64,000 bases of DNA from an uncultured Christensenellaceae bacterium (GTDB lineage Bacteria; Bacillota; Clostridia; Christensenellales; UBA3700), in assembly GCA_910587685.1 (NCBI GenBank), contig CAJUMY010000004.1:1-64000 (forward strand), given 5' to 3'. Both the position numbers and the translations under genes were made by a program. This document shows positions 46,316 to 54,642 of this stretch, piece by piece (the first letter of the stretch is position 1; the number at the start of each line of letters is the position of its first letter). Under the pieces are notes generated by a model that ran no database searches, was not told the origin of the DNA, and worked only from the letters and a program-made list of their open reading frames with translations.

Positions 46316-46946
46316 CGTTATACGCCGTCCGAAGAGACGCGGCGTGACGCTTAAAGTTACGAAAGAGGGCGAAATCGTCGTCTTCGCGGGCTTAGACGTC
46401 AGCGATAGAAGAATAGCGGAATTCGTTGAGGCGAACTCAAAATGGATAGAGCGAACGACAAAAAGAATGTTCGACTTGAAAAAAGTTAAGGAAGAGCTTG
46501 ACGATGAAAATTATCTCACGTTGCACGGCGTTAGATATCCCGTAAAATATATTTTCGGAGAAGGAAAATCGTTCGTCGGACACGAGGGCGTTACGGTCTA
46601 TTACAAAGAGAGCAGGAGCGCCGCAAGGGGAGAGTTTTTTTCGGAATATGCAAAGGACTATCTTGTCAGACGTTTTGACGAGCTGACTAAAGGAGTATGT
46701 CCCGTTAAGGTAAAAAGAGTCAAGGGGTATTTCGGGATATTCCATAGAGATAACGGCGGTATGTACATAGCGCTTAACGAGAGCATCGTTCACGCGAGAA
46801 AAGAGGTCTCGGATATGATAATATATCATGAACTCACGCATATCGGGCATGCCGGACACGGCAGAGATTTCTATGAAGCGCTGAGCAAGCTCTGTCCTGA
46901 CCATAGGGCGTTGAGGAAGGAGCTAAACGCTACCGTAAAGTTATAA
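46305..46946 (+). CDS. YgjP-like (DUF45) zinc metallopeptidase
   Basis: 213 aa. The catalytic site is MIIYHELTHIGHAGHGRDFYEAL, with HExxH plus a downstream His. The first 160 residues are the beta-rich DUF45 domain (VTLKVTKEGEIVVFAGL). The start at 46305 follows GGAG at 10 bp. It overlaps the zinc-ribbon gene, so the two are co-translated. Likely a cytoplasmic peptidase of the M48-like YgjP clan; substrate unknown. Confidence 0.87.
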   Translation: MKYDVIRRPKRRGVTLKVTKEGEIVVFAGLDVSDRRIAEFVEANSKWIERTTKRMFDLKKVKEELDDENYLTLHGVRYPVKYIFGEGKSFVGHEGVTVYYKESRSAARGEFFSEYAKDYLVRRFDELTKGVCPVKVKRVKGYFGIFHRDNGGMYIALNESIVHARKEVSDMIIYHELTHIGHAGHGRDFYEALSKLCPDHRALRKELNATVKL

Positions 46947-46989
46947 AACTATAATATATGTATGCAGTTTTAATAGTTAGGAGGAATAT

Positions 46990-47763
46990 ATGAACAGGAA
47001 TAAGGCTCTTACGTCGATTTCACTCGGATACGTTTTTATAGCGCTGATGTTCGCAGTGAACGTTACGCTCGTATCGTTCGTCTATTTCGACCTTTTATCT
47101 TACGTTTCGCGACTTGCTTTTTTGGCGCTCGGAATTTTTCTTATTTATTTTTACGCGGCGATATTTCCAACGAAGTTGCTTCCTTCCGGCGGAGCCGTTA
47201 TAAAGTCAGTCGCTCTTATGGCATTGCCGCACGTTCTCGGGCAGCTTGTCGTCGATAGCGGCGAAAAATCATACGGTATTATAGGATATATAGTTACGCT
47301 CGTTGTAGCTTGCTTTTCCGCGTACGCTCTGATACGCCATCAGACTAATATCAAAAGGTACGTTGCGAATGAAAACTATAACGATTACGTTTTCTTCGAA
47401 GCGACTGCTTTCAAGGCTTTCGAGGTCAATCTTTATAACGTCATATACCTTTTTGTTGATTTCTTTATACTGACTGCGTCGAACGGAGATATAATTACGG
47501 TAGTTATCGCCGTCGTTTCGATGGTTCTTGCCGTTGCCGTCAATTATTTCCGTACGCGTATGGCGCTCAGCGATAAGAATATAAAATTGTCGTATTACGT
47601 AATAGAATCAATATCGACGGCTATTGCGTTCGCGCTCGTCATAATTACCGATTATTTATCCCTCGGTTCGTTCGTATACATTGCCGCCGCCGCGTTTATG
47701 GCGCCGACTGTCGTAATGACTGCGCTCGTATATAGATCGCTTAATGATTTTATGTACAAGTGA
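46990..47763 (+). CDS. multi-pass membrane protein of unknown function
   Basis: 257 aa with about eight transmembrane helices and short loops; the only sizeable loop (about 120-135, RHQTNIKRYVANENYNDY) is basic and likely cytoplasmic. TTAGGAGG precedes the ATG at 7 bp. No transporter signature recognised. It follows the peptidase gene by 43 bp and may share its transcript. Confidence 0.7.
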   Translation: MNRNKALTSISLGYVFIALMFAVNVTLVSFVYFDLLSYVSRLAFLALGIFLIYFYAAIFPTKLLPSGGAVIKSVALMALPHVLGQLVVDSGEKSYGIIGYIVTLVVACFSAYALIRHQTNIKRYVANENYNDYVFFEATAFKAFEVNLYNVIYLFVDFFILTASNGDIITVVIAVVSMVLAVAVNYFRTRMALSDKNIKLSYYVIESISTAIAFALVIITDYLSLGSFVYIAAAAFMAPTVVMTALVYRSLNDFMYK

Positions 47764-47950
47764 GTAAGGTTTGACTTCGCGTTCAGAAGTTTTATGAAGA
47801 TAGCGAAAAAATAAAGGAACGTTGTCCGCTACGTTTGAATATAACTAAATACGATAACGTAATTTAGCTTTGACAAAACGATATGATGGTATTTTTTCAA
47901 TGCGACTATTGGAAAATTTACGAAAAATCATAGTTTTTTAATAAAAGGTC

Positions 47951-47978
47951 TTTACAAACGATAAAATTATGCTATACT
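47951..47978 (+). promoter_or_regulatory. promoter upstream of the tmRNA region
   Basis: TTTACA (47951-47956), 16 bp spacer, TATACT (47973-47978). It would start a transcript about 170 nt before mature tmRNA. Confidence 0.6.
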
Positions 47979-48019
47979 ATATGAGCGATGATAAATACGT
48001 TATCGTTTGAAAAAATCAC

Positions 48020-48115
48020 GTTACTCGGTGATCGTAAGTTTCGGCTCTTTCGTCAAAGAGGCGGAAAGCTGTTGAAAGATTTTACGATGCTTACCCGAAG
48101 AGCCGTAGTTTATTA
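48020..48115 (+). ncRNA. candidate structured leader RNA before tmRNA
   Basis: ATCGTAA (48031-48037) can pair with TTACGAT (48082-48088), enclosing CTCTTT-CGTC-AAAGAG (48045-48060). Alternatively CGGCTCTT (48042-48049) pairs with AAGAGCCG (48098-48105). The two folds exclude each other. No known family was recognised. Confidence 0.4.
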
Positions 48116-48153
48116 ATACTCACTAAGATCGATACTTGATTTAGCGTCAATGC

Positions 48154-48503
48154 GGGGTTGTTCCGAATTCGACAGCGATTCAAGAGATATCATAAGCATA
48201 CCGAAGGCTCGTCTTCGTTAAAACGGAAAATTAAAATTAAACGCTAAAAACAACAATCAAATGGCTTTTGCCGCTTAAGTTCGGCAGCCTGTCGCTCGCA
48301 ATGACCCACGGGTTGCGTTAGCGGCATCAGTTTAGTGGGAAGGGCAACGCGAAGCGTCTCGAATGCGTTGCAAGACTAGAGACTCGCTATCGGCTCGCCC
48401 GTAGGTAGGCTATCCCGATAGGACTGATATATGCCTAATATGTATGTAGAAAGTGGTATTGATTAGTCGTTGGACAGGGGTTTAACTCCCCTCAGCTCCA
48501 CCA
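48154..48503 (+). ncRNA. ssrA: transfer-messenger RNA (tmRNA)
   Basis: The 5' end GGGGTTG pairs with CAGCTCC before the encoded ACCA at 48500-48503, and GGACAGGGGTTTAACTCCCC near 48470 forms the T arm with its GTTTAACTC loop. The tag reading frame near 48243-48278 ends AKNNNQMAFAA then TAA. It rescues stalled ribosomes with SmpB and tags the product for proteolysis. About 350 nt, the usual size. Confidence 0.97.
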
Positions 48504-48511
48504 AAAATTTT

Positions 48512-48549
48512 GTCGCATTTTATCGAAAGATAAAATGCGACGTTTTTTT
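48512..48549 (+). terminator. terminator of tmRNA
   Basis: GTCGCATTTTATC-GAAA-GATAAAATGCGAC is a perfect 13 bp stem followed by seven T. Confidence 0.95.
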
Positions 48550-48712
48550 CTATACCGATACCATTTTGCGGTATGTCGAGGTAAGTTTTTCAAAACTATT
48601 GAAAAAAATAGTCAGACAAGCTATAAGAAAAAATATAAAATGGAACGATTTATCTATGAAGTTTTGCAAATTTCGGGCGTTGTATTTTTGATAAATGATA
48701 AGGAGGGTCTTT

Positions 48713-49063
48713 ATGAAAATCGGAGAGGTATGTTTATTAACAAACGACGTTATTCGTTTATCGAATTTTTATAAGATGCTATTTAACGTCGATAATCATT
48801 GCGATGATGACGTTCACCAATTTATTTTTTCCGAAGAAACGACGCTCACTATCTATAACGACGGAATACAGCGAAAAACCAATCTTCAAAATATTTGTCT
48901 TGCATTCACGGTAGATGACTTAGATACTGAATACGGGAGATTGAAAGAGCTTGGCGTTGAGATCGTTTCACCGCCGACAACGCGGCCTTGGGGAGCAAAG
49001 AACATGAGCTTTTTAGACCCTGATAAAAACTTGATTATTTTTAGAAGTTTTCCCAAACAATAA
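48713..49063 (+). CDS. VOC-superfamily (glyoxalase/bleomycin-resistance-like) protein
   Basis: 116 aa. One VOC beta-alpha-beta-beta-beta repeat pair: MKIGEVCLLTNDVIRLSNFY, FTVDDLDTEYGRLKELGVEIVSPP and WGAKNMSFLDPDKNLIIF with the terminal metal/substrate strand. The start at 48713 has AAGGAGG at 7 bp; upstream in-frame ATG codons overlap this site. Substrate unknown. Confidence 0.88.
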   Translation: MKIGEVCLLTNDVIRLSNFYKMLFNVDNHCDDDVHQFIFSEETTLTIYNDGIQRKTNLQNICLAFTVDDLDTEYGRLKELGVEIVSPPTTRPWGAKNMSFLDPDKNLIIFRSFPKQ

Positions 49064-49104
49064 GTCGGAAGTTACATAAACAATAGTTAGTTACAGGAGT
49101 CTTA

Positions 49105-49191
49105 ATGTATTCAAATAATACTTTTCCTGCAATATCAACGAAGAAACTTACTTATAAACGAGAAACTCAACGGACAGCCGAGAGAGGTTAG
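49105..49191 (+). CDS. possible 28-aa ORF, uncertain
   Basis: ATG behind AGGAG opens a short polar frame, MYSNNTFPAISTKKLTYK..., ending TAG. The ribosome site is good, but the peptide resembles nothing known and may be the start of a gene lost together with the 5' half of the MATE gene next to it. Confidence 0.25.
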   Translation: MYSNNTFPAISTKKLTYKRETQRTAERG

Positions 49192-49251
49192 TCCAGTCCA
49201 TTATGACTAACTTTTACCGTACGCCGACAGGTCGTCATCGGCAAAATTTTT

Positions 49252-49761
49252 ATGTTTTGCATAGTTCCTTTTACCGCGATAACTCAAGCGTCGCAACCGA
49301 TAGCCGGTTATAACTACAGCGCAGGAAGACCCGATAGGATAAGATTCGCAATGAGATATACGATGCTGTTTTCGCTAATAGCTTCGTTGATACCGCTGAT
49401 CCTTTGCGAACTTGCGCCGAAAGCGTTAGCGAGTATCATCGCGACCGACGGCGAGGTAATAAATAATTCGATACCGGCGCTTAGATGGACTGCCGCGGCA
49501 TTCCCGTTTCTTTTTCTGCCGTCTGCAGTCGGCATACTTTTGCAATCGACGGGTAAGAAAATCATAGCCGCGTTACTTTTCGCCGAGAGTTTTGCATTTA
49601 TTCCGCCGTTCGCTTTTCTTTTCGGTTATTTTATCGGCGCGGCGCATGTATGGATAGCATTCCCCGTTGCAGGGGCAGCGGCAAGCGCTGTCGCCGCAGT
49701 CGTACTCATTGCGGTTTGGAAGAGAATAGGTAGAACGCCGACTGTCGAATCGGCGATCTGA
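49252..49761 (+). pseudogene. 5'-truncated MATE-family efflux transporter
   Basis: 169 codons covering only the C-terminal third of a MATE transporter: ITQASQPIAGYNYSAGRPDR is the family motif normally near residue 270, followed by four helices. A functional MATE protein has about 450 residues and twelve helices. The N-terminal two thirds are missing and there is no ribosome site before the first ATG, so this is a remnant. Confidence 0.8.
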
Positions 49762-49983
49762 AAAATATTGATTTACCGATAAAGAATAACGCCGTTGTTA
49801 TATCGACGTTATGAAAGGAATAAATGAGCGTGAGGATTTGTTTTTTTAAGTCGTCGTTATTTATTTTTTTTGATCGTCCAATTTTAACGGTCAAAAGATC
49901 GAGCCGATGAATATCGCTTACGTCATTCATATTGCAATTGAAGACTAAACGGCAATGAGCTTGCCTGTAGGTCTATCCGGATA

Positions 49984-50496
49984 TTATTTTTGATGCGACT
50001 CGCCCTCTTTGTATTTAGAAAATGATAGGTAGTGAGAACGGGACGTTGCTTCCTTGTAGTATTGATCGACTCCGACTTCTTTTATTCTCCCGTTACCCGA
50101 TATCCAATCGCTCAATACATTGTCGGAAATTGAAAATAAATTTTTACCTTTATCGCAGGGAAATTCGGTACACTCTCCGCAAAAATCTACGCCGTGAGCT
50201 ACCGTACATTCCCGAATGAAACAGTCCTTGATGCAATATTTGCCGTGTTCGCCGCTCCTGCAACCGTTGCATGGAGCTTTCGCTGTTTCCTCGAGCCGCT
50301 TTAGAAAGCATTTGTCTTTTTTAATGGATTTACCGTATCTTTTACGCGACGTTCTATAGCGAAACTCATAATATCCTAAGTGATAATTTAATAATTTTTT
50401 AGCGGTTTCGGCTATTACGCCGTTCTTTTTCGCGGGGCAAGTGTAGCAACAGAATGAACAAGGCGCGATAGCGTCGAGTATAGTCTCTTTATCCAT
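49984..50496 (-). CDS. DUF3795-type cysteine-rich protein, long form
   Basis: 170 aa with eleven or so cysteines in pairs: CSFCCYTCPAKK, CNGCRSGEHGKYCIKDCFIREC and FCGECTEFPC. The pattern matches DUF3795 with an inserted helical segment (about 35-75). Probable metal-binding, function unknown. It is distinct from the short DUF3795 protein at 16704. The ATG follows a GAGGGAAA site. Confidence 0.85.
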   Translation of the reverse strand: MDKETILDAIAPCSFCCYTCPAKKNGVIAETAKKLLNYHLGYYEFRYRTSRKRYGKSIKKDKCFLKRLEETAKAPCNGCRSGEHGKYCIKDCFIRECTVAHGVDFCGECTEFPCDKGKNLFSISDNVLSDWISGNGRIKEVGVDQYYKEATSRSHYLSFSKYKEGESHQK

Positions 50497-50691
50497 ATTT
50501 TCCCTCGTATCGAAATGAAGTCGTTCGTATCTTTATGCTAGCATATCTATTTTGCTTTGTCAATAACGGAGAGAAGAGCCTAATGAGGGAGAGGAATAAA
50601 AGCTCTGCCAAATTACAGCGAAGCGAAATTTTGCGAGTGGTCGGAGAAAAGCGAGTCTGTTGAAGAAAGAGTCGATTCGTTTTGTAAAAAT

Positions 50692-50722
50692 AACTATCCA
50701 CCAGCTAAGCTGGTGGATAGTT
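50692..50722. terminator. strong palindromic hairpin upstream of the que operon
   Basis: AACTATCCACCAGCT, a single A, then AGCTGGTGGATAGTT: a perfect 15 bp inverted repeat. It probably isolates the que promoter from upstream transcription; a small-element scar is an alternative. Confidence 0.65.
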
Positions 50723-50769
50723 ATTACCGTTAGTTTGAAAATACGCAGCGCGTAATTCCTTCGATTGTG

Positions 50770-50798
50770 TTGACATACTCTTTGCGGCGTGGTATTAT
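50770..50798 (+). promoter_or_regulatory. sigma-A promoter of the que operon
   Basis: TTGACA (50770-50775), 17 bp spacer, TATTAT (50793-50798): near consensus. Confidence 0.85.
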
Positions 50799-50810
50799 AT
50801 ATCTAATTAA

Positions 50811-50929
50811 TCGGACAGTTCGTTTGCGCCATCCTGTCGTTAAACAAAACCAGGGCATCTTAAGAGGAAGAGTCTTTTTTGGCGCAGTCGTTTTGTCACG
50901 GCTGTATTTTTTTTGCAAAGGGAGAGGAT
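50811..50929 (+). promoter_or_regulatory. pseudoknot-capable leader, candidate preQ1-type riboswitch
   Basis: GACAG (50814-50818) pairs with CTGTC (50834-50838), and its loop contains TGCGCCA (50825-50831), which is perfectly complementary to TGGCGCA (50880-50886). This makes an H-type pseudoknot closed 35 nt before the queD ribosome site. Position before preQ1 genes fits a queuosine-precursor riboswitch, but it does not match the short preQ1-I consensus as I know it. Confidence 0.45.
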
Positions 50930-51349
50930 ATGTATTATTTAAAAACTTCCGCTTGTTTTGACAGCGCGCACTTTCTTCACGGATACAACGGCAAGTGCGC
51001 AAATATCCACGGTCACCACTGGATTGTGAAAGTAAAGATAAACGGTGACAAATTGCAGGAAAGCGGCGAAAAGCGCGGTATGCTTTTGGACTTCGGCGAT
51101 TTTAAGCAGGCGGTAAAAGAGCTTGCAAAAGGCTTTGACCACACGTTTATTTACGAAAAAAACACTCTTAAACCTGCGACTGTTGTCGCGCTTAAAGAAG
51201 AGGGGTTTTCATTGGTTGAAACGGATTTCAGACCCACTGCCGAAAACTTTGCCGCGCACATATTCGCCGAACTTTACAACAAAGGCTTGCCTGTTTCCTG
51301 CGTGGCTGTTTACGAGTCGCCCGAAAACTGCGCGGTGTACGGTGAGTGA
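50930..51349 (+). CDS. queD: 6-carboxytetrahydropterin synthase
   Basis: 139 aa. Zn-binding histidines sit in FDSAHFLHGY and NIHGHHW, with the catalytic Cys in GKCANIHGHHW; FDHTFIYE and ESPENCAVYG complete the family pattern. It converts dihydroneopterin triphosphate to carboxytetrahydropterin, the second step from GTP to queuosine. The ATG at 50930 follows GGAGAGG. The next gene begins one base after the stop. Confidence 0.95.
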   Translation: MYYLKTSACFDSAHFLHGYNGKCANIHGHHWIVKVKINGDKLQESGEKRGMLLDFGDFKQAVKELAKGFDHTFIYEKNTLKPATVVALKEEGFSLVETDFRPTAENFAAHIFAELYNKGLPVSCVAVYESPENCAVYGE

Positions 51350-51350
51350 T

Positions 51351-52016
51351 ATGTTTTGTTTTAAAGTTGCCGAAAAGTTTGTAAGCATAAACGGCGAAGG
51401 TCCGCGCGCGGGCGAGCTTGCCGTGTTTCTGCGGTTTTGTGGCTGCAATCTTAATTGTAGCTATTGCGATACGCGCTGGGCAAATACCGCCGACGTAAAA
51501 TACGAGCTTGCTTCCGCGGGAGAGCTTGTTGAATATGTGAAATCGACGGGCGTAAAAAACGTTACCCTGACGGGCGGCGAGCCGATTTTACAGGCGGATA
51601 TTGCGCGGCTTATAGCGCTGCTGGGAGCGTCGGGCGCAGACGTCGAAATAGAAACTAACGGAAGCGTGCCGTTGGAAGAAATCGTTTCCCTTTCGCCTCG
51701 TCCCGCCGTTACCGCCGATTATAAACTTCCTTCAAGCGGAATGGAAAAATATATGCTGATAGAAAACTTTTCTTGCCTTACGCTACGTGACGCGGTCAAG
51801 TTTGTGGTCGGGGATATGCGCGATTTGGCGCGCGCGGAAGAGATCATAAACGAGTACGGACTTATAGACAGGTGCCGCGTTTATTTTAGTCCCGTGTTCG
51901 GAAAAATCAAGCCTGAGGAAATAGTGGAGTTTATGAAAGAGCGTAAACTTAACGGCGTACGCTTGCAATTACAGTTACATAAAATGATCTGGAAACCCGA
52001 TATGCGCGGGGTATAG
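51351..52016 (+). CDS. queE: 7-carboxy-7-deazaguanine synthase, radical SAM
   Basis: 221 aa. The 4Fe-4S site is the C-x3-C-x2-C of CGCNLNCSYCDTRW, and INGEGPRAGELAVFLRF is the characteristic N-terminal segment; TLTGGEPILQ is the SAM contact. It contracts the pterin ring to carboxydeazaguanine. The ATG at 51351 is one base after the queD stop; a longer open frame back to 51123 merely shadows queD. Confidence 0.95.
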   Translation: MFCFKVAEKFVSINGEGPRAGELAVFLRFCGCNLNCSYCDTRWANTADVKYELASAGELVEYVKSTGVKNVTLTGGEPILQADIARLIALLGASGADVEIETNGSVPLEEIVSLSPRPAVTADYKLPSSGMEKYMLIENFSCLTLRDAVKFVVGDMRDLARAEEIINEYGLIDRCRVYFSPVFGKIKPEEIVEFMKERKLNGVRLQLQLHKMIWKPDMRGV

Positions 52017-52024
52017 GAGAAAGT

Positions 52025-52597
52025 ATGGATATTAAAGAAATAGAACAACATATCCGCGGGTTATTGGTCGCCATAGGCGAAGATCCCGATAGGGAAGGTC
52101 TGCGCGAAACGCCTTCCCGCGTAGCGCGAATGTACGAAGAAGCGTTTGAAGGTATAAAATACACCAACCGCGAAATTGCGGAAATGTTTGGAAAAACTTT
52201 CGAAGTTCCGTCCGACCCGAATTCGGACGGCGCAGTGGTCATAAAGGACATAAGTGTGTTCAGCTATTGCGAGCATCATATGGCGCTTATGTACGATATG
52301 AAAGTCGACGTGGCATACGTCCCGCGCGGAAGAGTTCTGGGACTGAGCAAAATCGCGCGCATTTGCGACATGGCGGCAAAGCGGCTGCAATTGCAGGAGC
52401 GTCTGGGACGGGACATTGCGGAGATAATTTCGCTTGCGGCTTTATCGCCCGACGTCGGCGTAAGGATAGAAGGTTGCCACAGCTGTATGACTTCGCGCGG
52501 AATAAAAAACGTATCGTCAAAAACGGTTACTAAAACTTACTTCGGCTCGTTCAAAGACGACGTTTCACTACAAAATCTTTTGGGGGACAGGGTATGA
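52025..52597 (+). CDS. folE: GTP cyclohydrolase I
   Basis: 190 aa. Zinc ligands are in FSYCEHHMALMY and GCHSCMTSRG; DREGLRETPSRVARMYEE is the conserved N-terminal helix. It opens GTP to dihydroneopterin triphosphate, feeding both folate and queuosine; its place inside the que operon points to the latter. It overlaps queC by 4 bp and is preceded by AGGAG. Confidence 0.96.
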   Translation: MDIKEIEQHIRGLLVAIGEDPDREGLRETPSRVARMYEEAFEGIKYTNREIAEMFGKTFEVPSDPNSDGAVVIKDISVFSYCEHHMALMYDMKVDVAYVPRGRVLGLSKIARICDMAAKRLQLQERLGRDIAEIISLAALSPDVGVRIEGCHSCMTSRGIKNVSSKTVTKTYFGSFKDDVSLQNLLGDRV

Positions 52598-53280
52598 AAG
52601 CACTAGTTTTATTAAGCGGCGGCGTTGACAGCGCAACCTGTCTCGGAATGGCGGTTCAGAAATACGGCGCGACGGAAGTTTCCGCCCTTTCCGTTTATTA
52701 CGGTCAGACTCACAGTAAGGAACTTGACGCCGCGCAAAAAATTGCTGACTTTTACGGCGTTGTTTTAAAGAGGCTTGACCTTTCGGTCATATTCGAAGGT
52801 TCGGACTGTTCGCTCTTGGCGGAGTCGCCCAATGAGATACCACTGCAAAGCTATGCCGAACAGCTTTCTGAAACGGGCGGCAAACCCGTTTCAACCTACG
52901 TCCCTTTCAGGAACGGGCTGTTTCTTTCGGCGGCGGCAAGCGTGGCGCTGTCGCACGGGTGCGAAGTGATATATTACGGCGCGCACAGCGACGATGCGGC
53001 GGGTAACGCCTATCCCGATTGCAGCGAGAAGTTCAATTCCGCGATGGGCGAAGCTATTTATACGGGGAGTGGCGGGCAGCTTAAAATTCTTGCGCCCTTT
53101 GTAAACTTAAATAAATCGCAGGTTGTAAAAATGGGGCTAGGACTCGGCGTTCCGTATAAATATACCTGGAGCTGTTATTCGGGAGGCGGAAAACCTTGCG
53201 GAGTATGCGCTACCTGTCGCGACCGCGCCACCGCTTTTAAAGCCAATGGAATAGAAGATCCTGCAATAAAAGGAGAATGA
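52594..53280 (+). CDS. queC: 7-cyano-7-deazaguanine synthase
   Basis: 228 aa. The PP-loop is LLSGGVDSATCLGMA; the C-terminal zinc site is in CYSGGGKPCGVCATCRDR. It uses ATP and ammonia to turn carboxydeazaguanine into preQ0. Translationally coupled to folE by ATGA and one base from queF. Confidence 0.96.
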   Translation: MKALVLLSGGVDSATCLGMAVQKYGATEVSALSVYYGQTHSKELDAAQKIADFYGVVLKRLDLSVIFEGSDCSLLAESPNEIPLQSYAEQLSETGGKPVSTYVPFRNGLFLSAAASVALSHGCEVIYYGAHSDDAAGNAYPDCSEKFNSAMGEAIYTGSGGQLKILAPFVNLNKSQVVKMGLGLGVPYKYTWSCYSGGGKPCGVCATCRDRATAFKANGIEDPAIKGE

Positions 53281-53281
53281 T

Positions 53282-53773
53282 ATGTCAAGAGAAAAACAGA
53301 ATGAAGGTATTAGCCTGCTCGGGAACAATAACACTAAATATCCGCAGACTTACGACCCGTTCGTTTTGGAAACGTTTGCAAATAAACACCCCGGAAGGGA
53401 CTATTTTGTAAAGTTCAACTGTCCCGAATTCACAAGCCTTTGTCCCATTACGGGTCAGCCCGATTTTGCTACGATCTACATTTCGTACGTACCGCGCGAA
53501 AAGATGGTTGAAAGCAAGTCTTTAAAGCTGTATCTTTTCGGGTTCAGAAACCGCGGCGATTTCCATGAAGACTGCGTGAATATAATTATGAATGACCTTA
53601 TTGATTTGATGGATCCTTCATATATCGAAGTATGGGGTAAATTTCTGCCCCGTGGCGGAATTTCCATAGATCCATACTGTAACTATGGCAAAAGCGGGAC
53701 CAAGTGGGAACAGGTAGCCTGGGATAGACTTTCACACCACGATATGTATCCTGAAAAAATCGACAACAGATAA
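53282..53773 (+). CDS. queF: NADPH-dependent preQ0 reductase
   Basis: 163 aa, the short (single-domain) QueF. The catalytic Cys lies in FTSLCPITGQPDFATI, the family signature, followed by ESKSLKLYLFGFRNRGDFHEDC. It reduces preQ0 to preQ1, which tRNA-guanine transglycosylase inserts into tRNA. Its presence directs the pathway to tRNA queuosine rather than DNA deazaguanines. Last gene before the terminator. Confidence 0.96.
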   Translation: MSREKQNEGISLLGNNNTKYPQTYDPFVLETFANKHPGRDYFVKFNCPEFTSLCPITGQPDFATIYISYVPREKMVESKSLKLYLFGFRNRGDFHEDCVNIIMNDLIDLMDPSYIEVWGKFLPRGGISIDPYCNYGKSGTKWEQVAWDRLSHHDMYPEKIDNR

Positions 53774-53800
53774 AAAGCGGACGCTCGTCCGCTTTTATTT
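53773..53800 (+). terminator. terminator of the que operon
   Basis: AAAAGCGGAC-GCTC-GTCCGCTTTT, a perfect 10 bp stem, then T-rich DNA. Confidence 0.92.
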
Positions 53801-53844
53801 TATTCAGATTACGCTCCTTTTGCGTGTTTCTTGGTGGACTTATG

Positions 53845-53963
53845 TTATTCGCGTAATGCAAAGAGCAGTGCCGTCGAAGCAAAGCGAAGACTAATGTTCG
53901 TTGGACTGAGGGGAAACAAAAAAGATACTGTGAGCAGGGCGTAAGCCGGTGTCACGGTATCTT
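53845..53963 (-). repeat. hairpin block copy 2, at the outer element boundary
   Basis: On the minus strand, AAGATACCGTG and CACAGTATCTT (one C/A mismatch) enclose the 20 nt loop ACACCGGCTTACGCCCTGCT, then TTTTTT. The loop matches copy 1 (9680-9699) at 19 of 20 bases although the stems differ. CAGTCC...GAACATTAGTCTTCGCT follows at 53883-53908, as in copy 1. Just before the hairpin is GGTGCACCA, which looks like a tRNA 3' end. Confidence 0.75.
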
Positions 53964-54610
53964 GGTGGTGCACCAAGTGATTTAATATCCGAATTTTTTG
54001 TTGCTTCAATTTCAGAAAGGGATACTGTCTGCGTTCCGTCTTTGAAGTTAAAAGTGATAGTAAATTTATCGTCAAACAGGTAAATTGAGTTCACAAACCC
54101 GTCTATAAGCCGACGTTTACCTTCAAGCGTGGTAATATCAAGATTTCTGAACTGCTCTATACCGAATTGTATTTGCTCTTTCGTAAGGAAGGGCTTTTTT
54201 ATTTTTTCTTGCAAAATGGCGATTTCGATTTCTTTCTTTTTGCTTTCAAGTTGTGCGAGTCTGTCCTTCGTGGTGTCCGTGATAATGCCTTGCTCGATAG
54301 CGTTCATAAGATTTTCGATGCGCTTTTCGGTGTCGGTAAGCTGTCCTTTCAAATGCGGTATTCTCGGATTTTCTTCGCCTTGCAATACAAATATTCTTTC
54401 GGTAAGGTATTCAACTAACTTATCGTCGTGCAGAACTTTCATAGCCTTTTCTACGACCAAATCTTCTATCCAATCTTTCCGCACAGCTTTCTTGTCGCAG
54501 ATATGCACCTTCTTTGTGTTAGCGCATTTGTAGTAACGGTAAACCCTTGAAGTTCCCATACCGCTCTCACCAACCATATGAGTATTGCATTTTCCACAGA
54601 AAAGTTTACT
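53891..54610 (-). pseudogene. C-terminal half of the outer element's serine recombinase (split gene)
   Basis: About 235 codons. It begins KLFCGKCNTHMVG with the zinc ribbon of recombinases, then a coiled coil (LKGQLTDTEKRIENLMNAIEQG) and EGKRRLIDGFVNSIYLFDDK. The N-terminal half with the catalytic resolvase domain lies 6.7 kb away at 61307-62122, ending DDYLLT. Joined, they would read DDYLLT-(S)-KLFCGKC, as in intact family members. The reading frame ends ...DTGLRPAHSI..., inside the hairpin block, showing where the element met the chromosome. Confidence 0.85.
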
Positions 54611-54616
54611 AATATG

Positions 54617-54628
54617 CGCAAATGGACA
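54617..54628. repeat. left terminal inverted repeat of the inner element
   Basis: CGCAAATGGACA; its reverse complement is at 61281-61292. Confidence 0.75.
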
Positions 54629-54642
54629 ATGTAGTTATTTGG

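Noticed and set aside
48470..48774. Open frames overlapping the tmRNA 3' end and its terminator
   Set aside because: They run through a functional RNA and a perfect terminator; the VOC gene start at 48713 explains the downstream part.
12796..53773. A dpd-like deazaguanine DNA modification system linking the DGQHR protein to the que genes
   Set aside because: The genes are more than 35 kb apart, the que operon ends in queF (tRNA route), and no DpdA-like transglycosylase is present.
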